A stretch of DNA of 64,000 nucleotides, from NCBI RefSeq assembly GCF_902148855.1, contig NC_043964.1, positions 30,800,840 to 30,864,839 of the forward strand, in the 5' to 3' direction. Below, piece after piece: positions 35,216-46,899 of this stretch. Below the pieces are notes generated by a model, which made no database searches, was not told the DNA's origin, and was given only the letters and a program-made list of their open reading frames with translations. The DNA is from Sphaeramia orbicularis. Taxonomy: Eukaryota; Chordata; Actinopteri; Kurtiformes; Apogonidae. Position 1 is the stretch's first letter; every line of letters starts with the position of its first letter. The position numbers and the translations under genes were made by a program.

Positions 35216-35281
35216 AAGCCATCATTCAAAATGCTTTATTTTTCCAAGACAGGTACAAGAGTGAAGAGAATCAAATACTTG

Positions 35282-38200
35282 TTACTGCAACTCATTCAAC
35301 TGTTCCATCAAATAGTCCACATAACTGTTGATGTCTGAAATGCCCATACGATTCCGCTGAAGGGCTTTGGCTTGACTCTGTAATAATGAAGACAAAAATA
35401 TTACATAGAAAGACTCAGAGGACATGTCTGTAATGCATTAGGAAGCGCTATTTTAATACATATTTCAGCCCCATACCGCTTTAATGAGGCCATCTTTCCA
35501 GTCATTGAGACGTGTGATCAGATGAGTTTCTCTGTCACTGATAGCCAGAACATGGTTATTGTGACAAGTAGCCAGCACATCCATCACGTTGTCTTTGTCC
35601 ATGAACAGCTGCACAGGAAACACATAACATGGATTGCGAAGACATTTAAATTGCAAAGAATAATGTGAGCTATCGTGATCTAGTTCCTCCAATACAGACT
35701 ACAGGTATTCATGGCGGTTGCTACATAGTATTTTCATGTGTGGAATTTATAATCTTCACTGAGTTGACATTTAACATTAGAATAGGTGTAAAAATAATAT
35801 TATCAGTACTACAATCAAATAACATGTCTAACATTTACCATTCGCACATCTTCAGGCATGTCCTCCTCCACATTGCCCTTTGCCACTTTCTCAAGAGTTG
35901 CTACAGCAACGTTCCGCACTTTCTCATTATACTCATTCTCCAGATCTCGGCACTGTACAAATGTATTGTTGGGTCAAAGAAAGTTGAAAGTAGGTCATCA
36001 CAAATCTTACACCCACTTGTGTGGTTGTCACTATGTATGAGTCAAATGCTGACATTAAATAAAATTGGTGCATTTGATCAACCAACGCACACCTTTTCAA
36101 TTTTAAACTGAGCTAAAGCAACATCAGACTGGGAAAATGATGCTTTCCACAGAATGTTAAAAGTACAGGGGTTGGACAAAATAATGGAAACACCTTCACC
36201 TCAAGATGATATGCCCCAATCCATACAGCTAGAATTGTTAAAGAATGGCATGAGGAACATTCTAATGAAGTTGAGCATCTCGTATTGGCCGGCACAGTCC
36301 CCAGACCTCAACATTATTGAGCATTTATGGTCAGTTTTAGAGATTCAAGTAAGACGTCGATTTCCACCGCCATCATCTCTAAAAGAGTTGGAGGGTATTC
36401 TAACTGAAGAATGGCTTAAAATTCCTTTGGAAACAATTCACAAGTTGTATGAATCAATACCTCGGAGAATTGAGGCTGTAATTGCCGCAAAAGGCAGACC
36501 TACACCATATTAAATTATATTTTGTTGATTTTTTAAGGTGTTTCCATTATTTTGTCCAACCCCTGTATATTCACATACAAAAAGACGTTTGTCCTTTTGC
36601 CCTTGTGTTACTCCAGCATTGTATCAATAGACATTAAATGTATTATACACTGTATTTCTCTTGTTAAAAAAGATGAAATAATGAATGAAAATGAAAAAGA
36701 ACTCTTCAGCTGATGTACAGTGTAAGGATATATCCCTTGAGCAGTTTCACTGAAGGAGGCGACCATGTCTGAGATGCTGTTGTCCAGTTTTTTGATGAGA
36801 TCCTGAAATGCACAGAGGGTAGCATTAAAAGTAAATGTAAATCTGTATACAGTAAATTATTAAATATTGAACTATAAAATGTACAATATAAAGTATTGAG
36901 TGTTAATAGCATTACACACTCAACACACAAACAGACAGTCATAAATGCTTACCTCCATCTGACTGATAAGCTCAAACTCCAGCATCAGGAGGCTTTCGCG
37001 GAGTTGTTGAATTTCATCAATGCAAACATTTATCTTGTCTGTCAGTGGCTCTGGGTCTGATAACTCCTGCATCTCTGCTATGCTCTAGAATGGTAGCAGC
37101 AGGGATAGCCATATGGTAATCACAACATGTCACTTTTCTGAGTTATATAAGATTACTGAACTCTTAACATAATCTTCTTCCTGCTCACCTCATTGTATTG
37201 CTGTTCAAACTTGGCCAATACTTGTGATGCTTTCTGCTGGCCCTCTGCCACAGCGTTCGCACGACTACTGACGAAGGAGTTCACTGCTTTTTCTCGGTGC
37301 TTATGCTCCTCCAAGCCTATTTCAAATAACTGCATACATAGCTGCACGATCTGGCTTTTAAATGTAAGTGAAAGGTCAGGAAAATGCACAAATATTTTAA
37401 TTTTTTTCTAATATGATGCTATCCAAAATCCCTCTGCTATGACTGTAAAATCAAACACAATGCAGGATATGTGCTATGGAGAGAAGCTATTTCTGGCAAG
37501 GAGTGTAATTCATCTGTATGTGGATCCTCCTTGTGCATTTGCTGAAACAGATGGGGCCCATTCAAGAACTCCACAAAGGCATCCTGTGGAAAGGAATGAC
37601 TGAATTAAAACATTGCATGCTTACATGCACGTAAATGCTGAGTTCTGTAGGGGCAATGGCTGCATAACTTTGTATTGAATTACCTTGTGTAACTGTGGCT
37701 CAGTTTCAGTCTGTTCTGAAGCCTTAGGAGTTTGTGGTGTCAGCAGCTCATCTGTGTTGAATTTGACAGATGCTTCCTTTTTCTGCATTATGCCATTTAA
37801 TTATAGGTTAATGAGATCTAAATGGCCATTAGGACACTTTTCAAATAATAAATGTGGGCATAGTCAGACTTTTAGTAAAAGAAATTTCATTAGTGAAAGG
37901 AGGGATGTCAGCTAAAAAAAACAAACAATAAGAAGCAGTAAAATTATATGACCATTCTGTGAAACCGCATCACAATTTATACTTACAGTTTTCTCATCAA
38001 GATATCTGCAGTTTAGATATTTCAACTTTGGAAAGTTTGCAGCAATTAAATATTTGCAATCTTCGTCCTTAGAGAGGGGATTTCCACTTATGTTGAGACT
38101 GAACAGGTTCTTGAACCTCCTGAGAGACAGCACCTTTAAATGCATTAGATTTGAACTAAATTACATATCAGCCCACAATGTTATTGCATAATATAAAACA

Positions 38201-38873
38201 ATTAATATGTGCAATTTAAATTATACATAATATACAAGGAAATTGTATTACGTCATGCAACTTTTCAAGAAGGTTGTCTGCAATGGAGAAAATAGTAAGT
38301 TTCTCAAGTGTGTCCATGTTTTCAATAACAGAGATTTTGTTGTTGGATAAATTCAGCAATTCAAGATTCTTCAGAGTCTCCAGACCCACAATTTTCTCGA
38401 TCTTGTTAAATGACAGATCTAAAAAACATTCACAACAAATAAATTTGAAAAAAAAAAAAAAAATCACTACAATTATCATAAAAAAGCACTGTCAGTTTAT
38501 AAAAGAGAACTTTATCATACCAAGCCATGTGAGATTAGTGAGACGGTCCAGACCCTCAATCTTCTTTATTAGGTTGGAGTTTAACTCCAGTTTGGTTAAG
38601 GATGTAAATTCCCACAGGTGGTCGATCTTCAGGATGTCTGTACAGAAACAGCCTCACATGACCAAAACCAGTAAACATATAAGCTGATCAGACACAGAAT
38701 TCTATTATCTCACCTTTGTATCCCAGAGATAGTTCATGGACGTCACTGAACTGGATTCCTTCCATTTTGGCAATACGTTCACCTTGATCTCCAAGACCTT
38801 GCTCTAATACTACCTTCTGCAGAGACTCCTTATCCATCACAAAGGGCTTAAATATAAAACTGGACCAATCCAT
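35282..38873 (-). CDS. drc3: Drc3 (Lrrc48), nexin-dynein regulatory complex subunit 3, 12 exons
   Basis: Exons in transcript order: 38873-38714, 38637-38521, 38418-38252, 38133-37987, 37782-37684, 37583-37459, 37354-37189, 37084-36953, 36802-36719, 35952-35839, 35608-35477, 35377-35282. The product is 512 aa against 523 in human. The N-terminal 40% is leucine-rich repeats (DLSFNKIEKIVGLETL, NLSNNKISVIENMDTL) capped by SLNISGNPLSKDEDCKYLI. The C-terminal half is alpha-helical coiled coil, ending DINSYVDYLMEQLNELQ like human EINQYIDHMQSELDNLE. The protein belongs to the axonemal regulatory complex that controls ciliary and flagellar dynein. The junction between exons 6 and 7 uses a weak donor (GTGTTTG) and is the least certain boundary. 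A polyadenylation signal (AATAAA) lies at 35240-35235, giving a very short 3' UTR. Intron 9 holds a Tc1 element. Confidence 0.95.
36166..36565 (+). mobile_element. Tc1/mariner deletion derivative with perfect 31-bp TIRs
   Basis: The ends are exact 31-bp inverted repeats starting CAGGGGTTGGACAAAATAAT, flanked by TA on both sides, the Tc1/mariner target duplication. Inside, 36233-36513 encodes the last third of a DDE transposase (YWPAQSPDLNIIEHLWSVL), including the second Asp and the final Glu. The DNA-binding domain and first catalytic Asp are deleted. The 400-bp copy sits in drc3 intron 9, in the opposite orientation to the gene. Identical TIRs suggest recent, trans-mobilised insertion. Confidence 0.93.
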
Positions 38874-39555
38874 TTTACAAAGCTGACCACACTGTACTCT
38901 CTCTACAGCTTGATAGTGTGAATTGACTGATTTGAAGATATTAGGCCGTTAGACAATATTAACAACAACTGTTCTGTTGGAATGACTGCCCACACTTTCC
39001 AACATATCTTATATGTTTACACTCTGTTACATAGCAACAGGTTGGTTTAAGCTGCGTTCAAGTAAATCTGTTGAAAAAGAACTAACAATAAAATAACCCT
39101 TTAAATATTTAAATAAACTCGCTTGAATTATTTGATAGCATTACCGAAAATACTAATTAACTCATACAATTATACAAAATACATTATACTACTACACTCA
39201 TACTACAATATCATTCATTTCTTTTGCTGTAAATGCAATCTAATGACAATTACTTATAATGTGTATTTATTTTCCATATATGGTTACATATGACGTGGTG
39301 GTTACATACTTTTTGGGGGGGGGTTCTGAATTTTTGCTCAATCACAGCAATGTTAAATTAAATACATAATTTCGTGGAGGGATAAGGTTTGTTGAATATA
39401 ACTTTAGTCGCTAAGTATAATTGACAATACTTCTAGCCATAGATATTCAACTATTGGGAGTTTTCACCAATAGGATTGCTCTATAGGCGGGACTTTGTGG
39501 TACCGCCTCTGGGCCTCAGCCTCTGTCATTCCCGAGCGGATTGTTTGTTGTCAAA
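38874..39555. promoter_or_regulatory. Divergent drc3/tom1l2 promoter with RFX X-box
   Basis: The 682 bp between the two start codons must serve both genes. GTTACATAGCAAC at 39026-39038 fits the RFX X-box (two GTTRCC-like half-sites in inverted order), which marks ciliary genes. It lies about 155 bp upstream of the drc3 ATG. CCAAT at 39468-39472 and GGCGGG nearby lie 70-90 bp upstream of the tom1l2 ATG. The middle is AT-rich. Confidence 0.6.
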
Positions 39556-42500
39556 ATGGATTTCTTACTTGGCAATCCTTATAGCACTCCCGTTGGCCAA
39601 TGTATAGGTAAGTTGTCTTTGAAAATAATACTCTACATGTCATACTTCTCTCATAATTATATTCTCCAATGTTGCGTAAATGGAAATACCGAGCTAGCAA
39701 GCATCACCGCAGCAAACGTCATCTAGTTGGAATGAGCTTAGAGCTAACGTTAGCCAGCTAACCTCCCTTACTTAGTCTACAAGATTTATAAATGAATTAT
39801 ACTATGATGAAAAACTATTTGGATCTATGTATATATTTGTCCATTTTTTAAGGGGCTGTAATGGTCAGGAATGATGTGGTCAGTGTTACTCGCGGAGCCT
39901 TAAACCAAGTTGAAGTTTGGTGTTTCGTCACTTACTTCCTCACAATCTAGTGTAGTTGACCAGAATGTTGGGTCAGACCACTCACTGGTACTGTGGATGT
40001 TAATGTTCAAGAAAGATTAAAGAGACATGTCCTACCACATCCTTTTGGTGTGAATCCATATTAGCATTTTGCCTCATGTATACAGAACAACTTCTGACTC
40101 AGAATAGTTCTAGTCAGACTCGCCCTTAACCACAGAAGAATGACTCGTCTGTAAAATCCACTGAGACACATTTTGGTAAATGTCACCTCAATGTTTCATT
40201 CAGTTATCTTGTTTTTATTTGCTGAATATCAGTTTTATGAAATTTAAGTAAGGATTTCTGAGAAGAGAACTTCTATTCAAGATTCCCTGAAGTTCAACCT
40301 CTCATTTTCACCTAAGTATGCAGTTCCTGTTTATAGACAGGCCACTATGTTTAGTTCTGTTCAAGTATTTCCTCAGATGTTATTAATGATAAACGGGCTT
40401 GATCGAACTTCTAATGCCAGAAGTTGAGTTGTAAACAGTTCCAATCCCAGGGACTTCAGTTTGAGTTCCCTATTCCTTTTACATTTAGGTATGTTTCTTT
40501 AAAACTTATCAGCAATATAAAATAAAATGAAATCCATAGTTTTGTGGAGGAAAAGATTAAACATAACTTCAGTTGCTAATCATGACCGACAATAATTCTA
40601 GCCAAACATATTCGGTCATGTTTCTTTAAAACATAACCAAATGTTTAAGGAAATAAGTCCTCTTTTAACTTTCCTCTGGCCAGACCGAGTGTTGGCCACA
40701 TTCTACTGGTCATCTGATTTATTTCCTGCCACCCAAGACAACTCATGATACAAAGAATGACCATTCAGTAAATACGGCTGTCTTCAATTTGATCCCTTTG
40801 GGTTGTTACACTCTGCGGGGCTGTATAGCCAGCCAGCTGCCAGCTGCATGGAGAAAGATCAGCTTACCTGACACAATGAGAGAGACCAACGTGGGAGATG
40901 GATAAGATCTTTATAGACCTGAGAAGCTAGAGAGGGTTAGAAGTGGGGAATCTCTTTGTGTTTTGTCTAGCTGCTTATCTAACAAATAATACTGATGGTT
41001 AGTAAATACAAGTATGTTAAAGAAAAGTTTGCGTGACAGAAAGGGAGAGTCTTAAAAGGCCAAGATGTCAAGAGATGGAACCAGAGAGAGGAAGAGATTT
41101 GTGGCTCTGTTGGCAGTGCATGGCACAGCCTGCCGCAGTTAAACCCATGTGATCAACTGGCTTCATTGGTGTGGTGTCAATTCTCAGCATGTGGGGACTG
41201 ACATAACACTTGATGAATAGATGCACTCACTCATTTAACTTGGTTAGCTAGAGTTCTAGATTTATTTTATCTCATTTAACACACAAAGATCAGATTTTTT
41301 GTGTTTGTTGCCCATGCTCTGCTTGTCCTCGACCTGACAATCCCTTTGAGGAGATTACATCGGATATTCTAGAGAAAGAAGCTGGTTAATTCTTTCAAAC
41401 TTATCCCGAATGCTTCACGGTGTAAAACAGATGCAACAGACGCAGCATGTTGTTCTTGCAGTACTGTTCATGTTCAATTTGACCTTATATTCACCTTCCA
41501 GCTTTCTATTTTTTTTAGATGAGCATGTTTTAGGTGAGCCTCAGAGTTTTCTTGCCCAGTTTTGTGACAAGTTGATTATAGGGGGGAGATAAAGCATGAA
41601 TAAGTCATGGCTGTCAAGCTTACCCAACAGTGAACTTCCCAAAAGAAAGGCAGCACAGTGCAGTGAGAGGCTCTTGGCCTGGGCATGACAGCCTGCTCAG
41701 GGCCTCTGGGCTTCAGGGAGAGGAGTTCACCCTGTCCAAGTTCAGGAATCGTCTAATGAGAATCTATTGAGTGTCAGTCAGATGAAGTCGGTCACAGCTC
41801 GGTTCAGTAGCAAACATTTTCTGTTTCACGGTGAGTCCCACCCCAAGTGACTGCGATCCTGAAAGATATCACAGACTCACAGACATGATGGATGGATGCA
41901 GGGGACAGGAGCGGGTGGAGGAGACAGTGTGAGGAGTGCAGTGATGACTACAGGCCCAGTTCATCACTACAGCCTCCTCTCACACTCGGGATCACATTAT
42001 TTCCTGGCTGTAGCCAAAATGCTATTAAATGGTAGAGTGGAGTGTGAAGGGGAAAACATGTCTCTATGCCTGCTGTTTTTCAGCTGTTGTACTATGACTG
42101 TTATGACTAAATACTCAACCATACCTCACCCATAGTTAGCTTCACTTTCCCCTGATATGTTAGGTTTTTACTTTCCAGCTGACTGTCGGTTCTTTCACTT
42201 TACCCAAGTGGCAGACAATATGTTGTACCACATGAGGATTTTTTTTAAGGAACTCTCTAAAGTAACATTGTTGTGAAAGCTTAGTGAAATCAAAAGTTGT
42301 AGCTGCTTGATCTGTTTTCTGATCTTATTCCAATCCTTCACGGTCTTTACCAAAGATTAGTTTCTAGTTAAGCTAATAATGAATCTTGCTTGGCATGGCA
42401 TCTGAGGAGGCAAACTTCAACGAAGCATGTATGCTTTAATGTTAAGCAACAAGAAATATTCTTTACTGGGGCATCCCACCATGTCATAATATAGGATGAA

Positions 42501-45500
42501 TCCCTTAGGACCTTAAAATGCTTTATATTGTTTTTGCTCAAGTAAATTTAGAAGATGACCAACAACCTGTGCTGACTTATGACAGTTTTACTCTGAATGC
42601 CATGAAAACAATGGTTTGGTTTAATTACTGTGGATCAACTTAAGCACAGATGACACTCAAGCCTGACAAAGATGCAGCATCAAGCTTTCAAGGGAGTTAG
42701 CTGTTACAGCCAGTAGATCATGTATCAAGATCTACTGGCTTGAGGTTTTTTTTTTTTTTTTTTTTTCATTAAGAACAAAGATAGAGTGTGAATAAATACA
42801 AAGAGCTACAGTTAAATTATATGTAGTCAGTGAACTGTATGCCTTCACATGTAAAATGGGCTGACTTTTTCCACCTTTATGTTTTGGCTTTCAACAAATT
42901 ACATCCAGGCAAAAAGCATTTGATTTCATTAATTTGAATAAAATTGAAATAAAAACTGTTGATTTGTTAAGTCAAATTTATCTAGCCTAAACTTTGGTTT
43001 CTTTTTCAGAGAGGGCCACAGATGGAGGTCTACAGAATGAGGACTGGACTCTCAACATGGAAATCTGTGATATTATAAATGAGACAGATGAAGGGTAAGC
43101 TGTCACACCTGTAGAGAATTCATTATCATTGGTTAGTATTTAAATTCATCAAAACTCTGATGTATCAGTGATAATATTTGACCAAGATGACTCCTGGTCC
43201 CTGTTTTCATTGGTCTTAAAACAGTTTGTAGCTGAACTGTACAATGACTGAAACAAAAAATACACTAACTACTGTGCTTCACCAAGAGACACAACAGAAA
43301 GTCTTTTGTTTACCTCATGGGTCTGTAGGAATGAATGAATGAACAAATGAATGGCATTCTTGTCTCCCTCCTTCCATTTAGAAACTCTACCTACTATTTA
43401 AATTACAGTCTACAAATGTGAGACCATAGGACCAGCTCTATATTTACATATTGGTTTAATGGTGTAAATTCTTTGTGTACTATACACAGCAATAAAAAGC
43501 ATTTGTTCAGCACTTTGAAAACTCTGGTTTCTTCCACAGCACCATTAAATCCATTTGTGGTTTACATGTCATACAAGAAAGTTTTTTTATTCACTATCGT
43601 AACAATTTGTAGCTTTTCACAGCCACTTTAGAGAGAAAGGAAGAGTATAAAAATGAGTTTCTAGAGTCTTTCTCCTTTTTTTCTCAGCACTTTCCTTTTC
43701 CCCCGCTTTTCACATTTTTTAAGCCTACACACACTCATTGTCTTGGCATGCGACATGGGACTGTTTCTGTCACACAGAAACAGACACAGAAGGAGTTCAG
43801 CTTCATAGAACACAGAACTTTTTGTCTGCAAGATTTGTAGCAGGTTAGATTTGTGGAAGAGTTTGTAACTCAAATGACTTTTTGTGAATACGTGTTTTCT
43901 TCATCTATGTGTGTACTGAAAACCAGAATCCAAAAAAAGAACTGAAAGAGAATTACAAACATACTAGGAACATTTTTTTTATTCACTGAAACCCCAAATT
44001 TTTCTGAAGAAGCAATATCTTATACTCTTTGATCTATGTCCCTCCATTTCGGTCTGTTTCACCTCTTTCACTCAATAAATGTACCATAGCTCATGAAGGA
44101 GTTCATAAAAGCTTATTGCATATTATCATTTGGCTTTCTGCCTTATGTTTGAGGCAGAAAGCCAAACCTGAACTCTTCATGCATGGACAGCTTTGACGTA
44201 GCCTTGGGAGGAATAGATGGTCATGCAGAAACAGAAAGGGAAACAGATGGTCTGATGGTACTTCCCTGTCTTTGTCAAATGACTAACCTGACAAACTGAT
44301 ACAGAGAAAAAGTATCCAAACTATTTAAAAATATTAGGCTCACTCTCAACTCAGGTGTTTTATCCAGCTGTATCTCTACTTCTGTTTGCCTTCAGGCCAA
44401 AAGATGCCATGCGGGCACTGAAGAAGAGACTCAGTGGCAACAAGAACTACAGAGAGGTGATGTTAGCGCTAACGGTAAGAAGTTCTCACCTTTAGTTGGG
44501 ATATAATTGTAAAATTATTATTAAAGAATAAGAATTCTGTGACATGTTTTCTTATGTTCATTGTTTTTTTTTTTTATCTTTGTTTTTAGCTGATGTGCTG
44601 TTTCAATTTTATTCACATCCACATCTTTAAAAGCTTTTCTACTTCAAAGCTCCTTTCTATGATGAAAGCACCCTGACTGAGATTCTTCATACTCATCACA
44701 CACAAACTTCCCTCCTTTGTCAAATCTCTTTCATCTTTGACTTCCTCTGTAGGTATTGGAGACATGTGTGAAGAACTGCGGTCACAGATTTCACGTCCAA
44801 GTGGCAAACAGAGATTTCATTGATGGTGTTTTGGTCAAAATTATTTCGCCCAAAACCAATCCCCCAACCATTGTTCAAGACAAAGTGTTGTCACTGATAC
44901 AGGTATTATAATATGTTGTGTTTATTCTATATTCTTGTTATTTGCATGCATGAAGAGGATGGGTGGTGTTTTCTGACCTGTGTATTTTGGGAATCGGGTG
45001 GAAGCCACTTCCCAGGTGTTGTACCATAGACCATATTCTCTTACTTGTGGTCGTGTTGGCCAGCTGGTGGTGTTCTCCATCTACCCGTCTGCTGTCTACA
45101 AATTATTTATAGGAACTTGGTGAACACAGTAGGAACAACACTTCTGACCTCTCCCTCAGGCCTGGCATTAACGTCCCTCCTGGTAAATCCAATCACATTC
45201 AGACGGCTCTAATGCAAGGTCTGAACAGGACACTTTTCTGGATGCACTCCTATCCAATCACATAGAATCCATTTGGAGGTGATCTGGGACACATATGTCC
45301 ACATTTTCTTTGTCTGAACAGGAAATGCATTCTGGGACATGTTAAAGTACTGCTGACTCAGTTGATGGGCTCTGTCTAGTGTGTCAACTCGCATCGAAGT
45401 GTTTTGAAAGGTTTATTATGAGTACAAATTTGTGTGGTGCAGCCTGAGTCACTTTTTCCTTCGTGATAAAATAAAATATCCAAAGTTTGCATAACCCAGT

Positions 45501-46868
45501 ACAAATTTATCTGCATGTTTTAAAAATCATGCAGCAAACACAAATAGAAGAGTGAAAATTGTCATAATAGGAAAAATGACTCATCATAAAAGCTGCTGCC
45601 AGTAGCCTTCAAACAGCACTGTGAACTGAATAGAAAAATCAAGAAAAATCACAGTATCAGTCTGTTCACCTTAGTGTGTTCTATGTTTTAGCTTACTAGT
45701 GAACCTGTTTATTTGCATATAGAGTAAGGAGGTGGGATCTGATCAGAAAATTTACCGTGTGACACATTTTGGTGTATCACAGGTATTTTTAGACAAGTTA
45801 AATGTGTCATTGTCACATGTAATTACAGATCTTGGTTAAGATTCAGGCAGACATTAATCTACTGCTCTAGATTAACTGCTCTGGTTTACATGGAAGCACA
45901 AAAAAGTGGTTTCTCTGCAGACTATGTTATGAATCTTAAATGTATATTCAGTTTTTCCCCAGTTCGTACAGCTTTAAGGTTTGATTTGAAATATGTTCTA
46001 GGAAACTGATCATGCAGTAACAAACCCTGTGACCCTGTGTAACCCTGGGACTAATTTATTCCTCCATATGTGTGTGTTGTGGCAGGCCTGGGCTGATGCC
46101 TTTAGGAGTAGCCCTGATCTAACTGGGGTGGTTCATATTTACGAGGAACTGAAGAGGAAAGGCATTGAGTTCCCTATGGCAGACCTAGATGCACTGTCTC
46201 CGATCCACACACCACAGAGGGTAAACCAATGTGGAGACACCTACATACACTCAGGTACAGCACTGGTTAATATGCACATCGTATGTGTCTAACAGGATGA
46301 TTTTATTCTCACAGGGTACACCAGAAGTAGACCCAGCCATGCTTAAATACCTAGCTCCTGTGCCACCTGCTGCTGGTCCTCCAAAACCTGCTCCAGCTCC
46401 TGCCTCAGCCACACAGGTCCCAAACATAACCAGTGTACCAGGACCCATCACAGCAACCCCTGAACAGGTGATGGTCACTGACTGCAATCTGTGGTCAGTA
46501 ATTTTAATTTGCAGCGATACCAAGGTTTCTGCAGGTCATTAAAAGTCATTAAATAGTTTTTGTGAAAATTAAGGCCTTAAATGGCATTAAAAAGCATTAA
46601 ATTCTATGTCCAGAGGCATTTACCCTTTCATGCATGAATTATGAGAATTTTTCCTGAGTGTTTTTATTTCTCTTTAGGCATTTAAAACAAACAAACAAAC
46701 AATGCATTTGAAAAAAAATGTATGAACCTGTTTTTCATGGAGTTTCAGCTGGACACCATGTGTTTAATATTTCAAGCAAAGAAACATATTTACTGATATA
46801 CTGTGTGAAATCTATGAAATAAAAACAAGCGCTTTGGGTGTCTAGAAAAGCGCTATATAAATCCAATC

Positions 46869-46899
<31 letters not shown>

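Noticed and set aside
34916-35264. Plus-strand ORFs in the GC-rich block before drc3 as a gene (including atpaf2)
   Set aside because: No similarity to ATPAF2 or any family I know, no splice sites, and abrupt repeat-like composition.
44129-44166. MicroRNA precursor
   Set aside because: The stem is only 15 bp, too short for Drosha/Dicer processing, and flanks do not pair.
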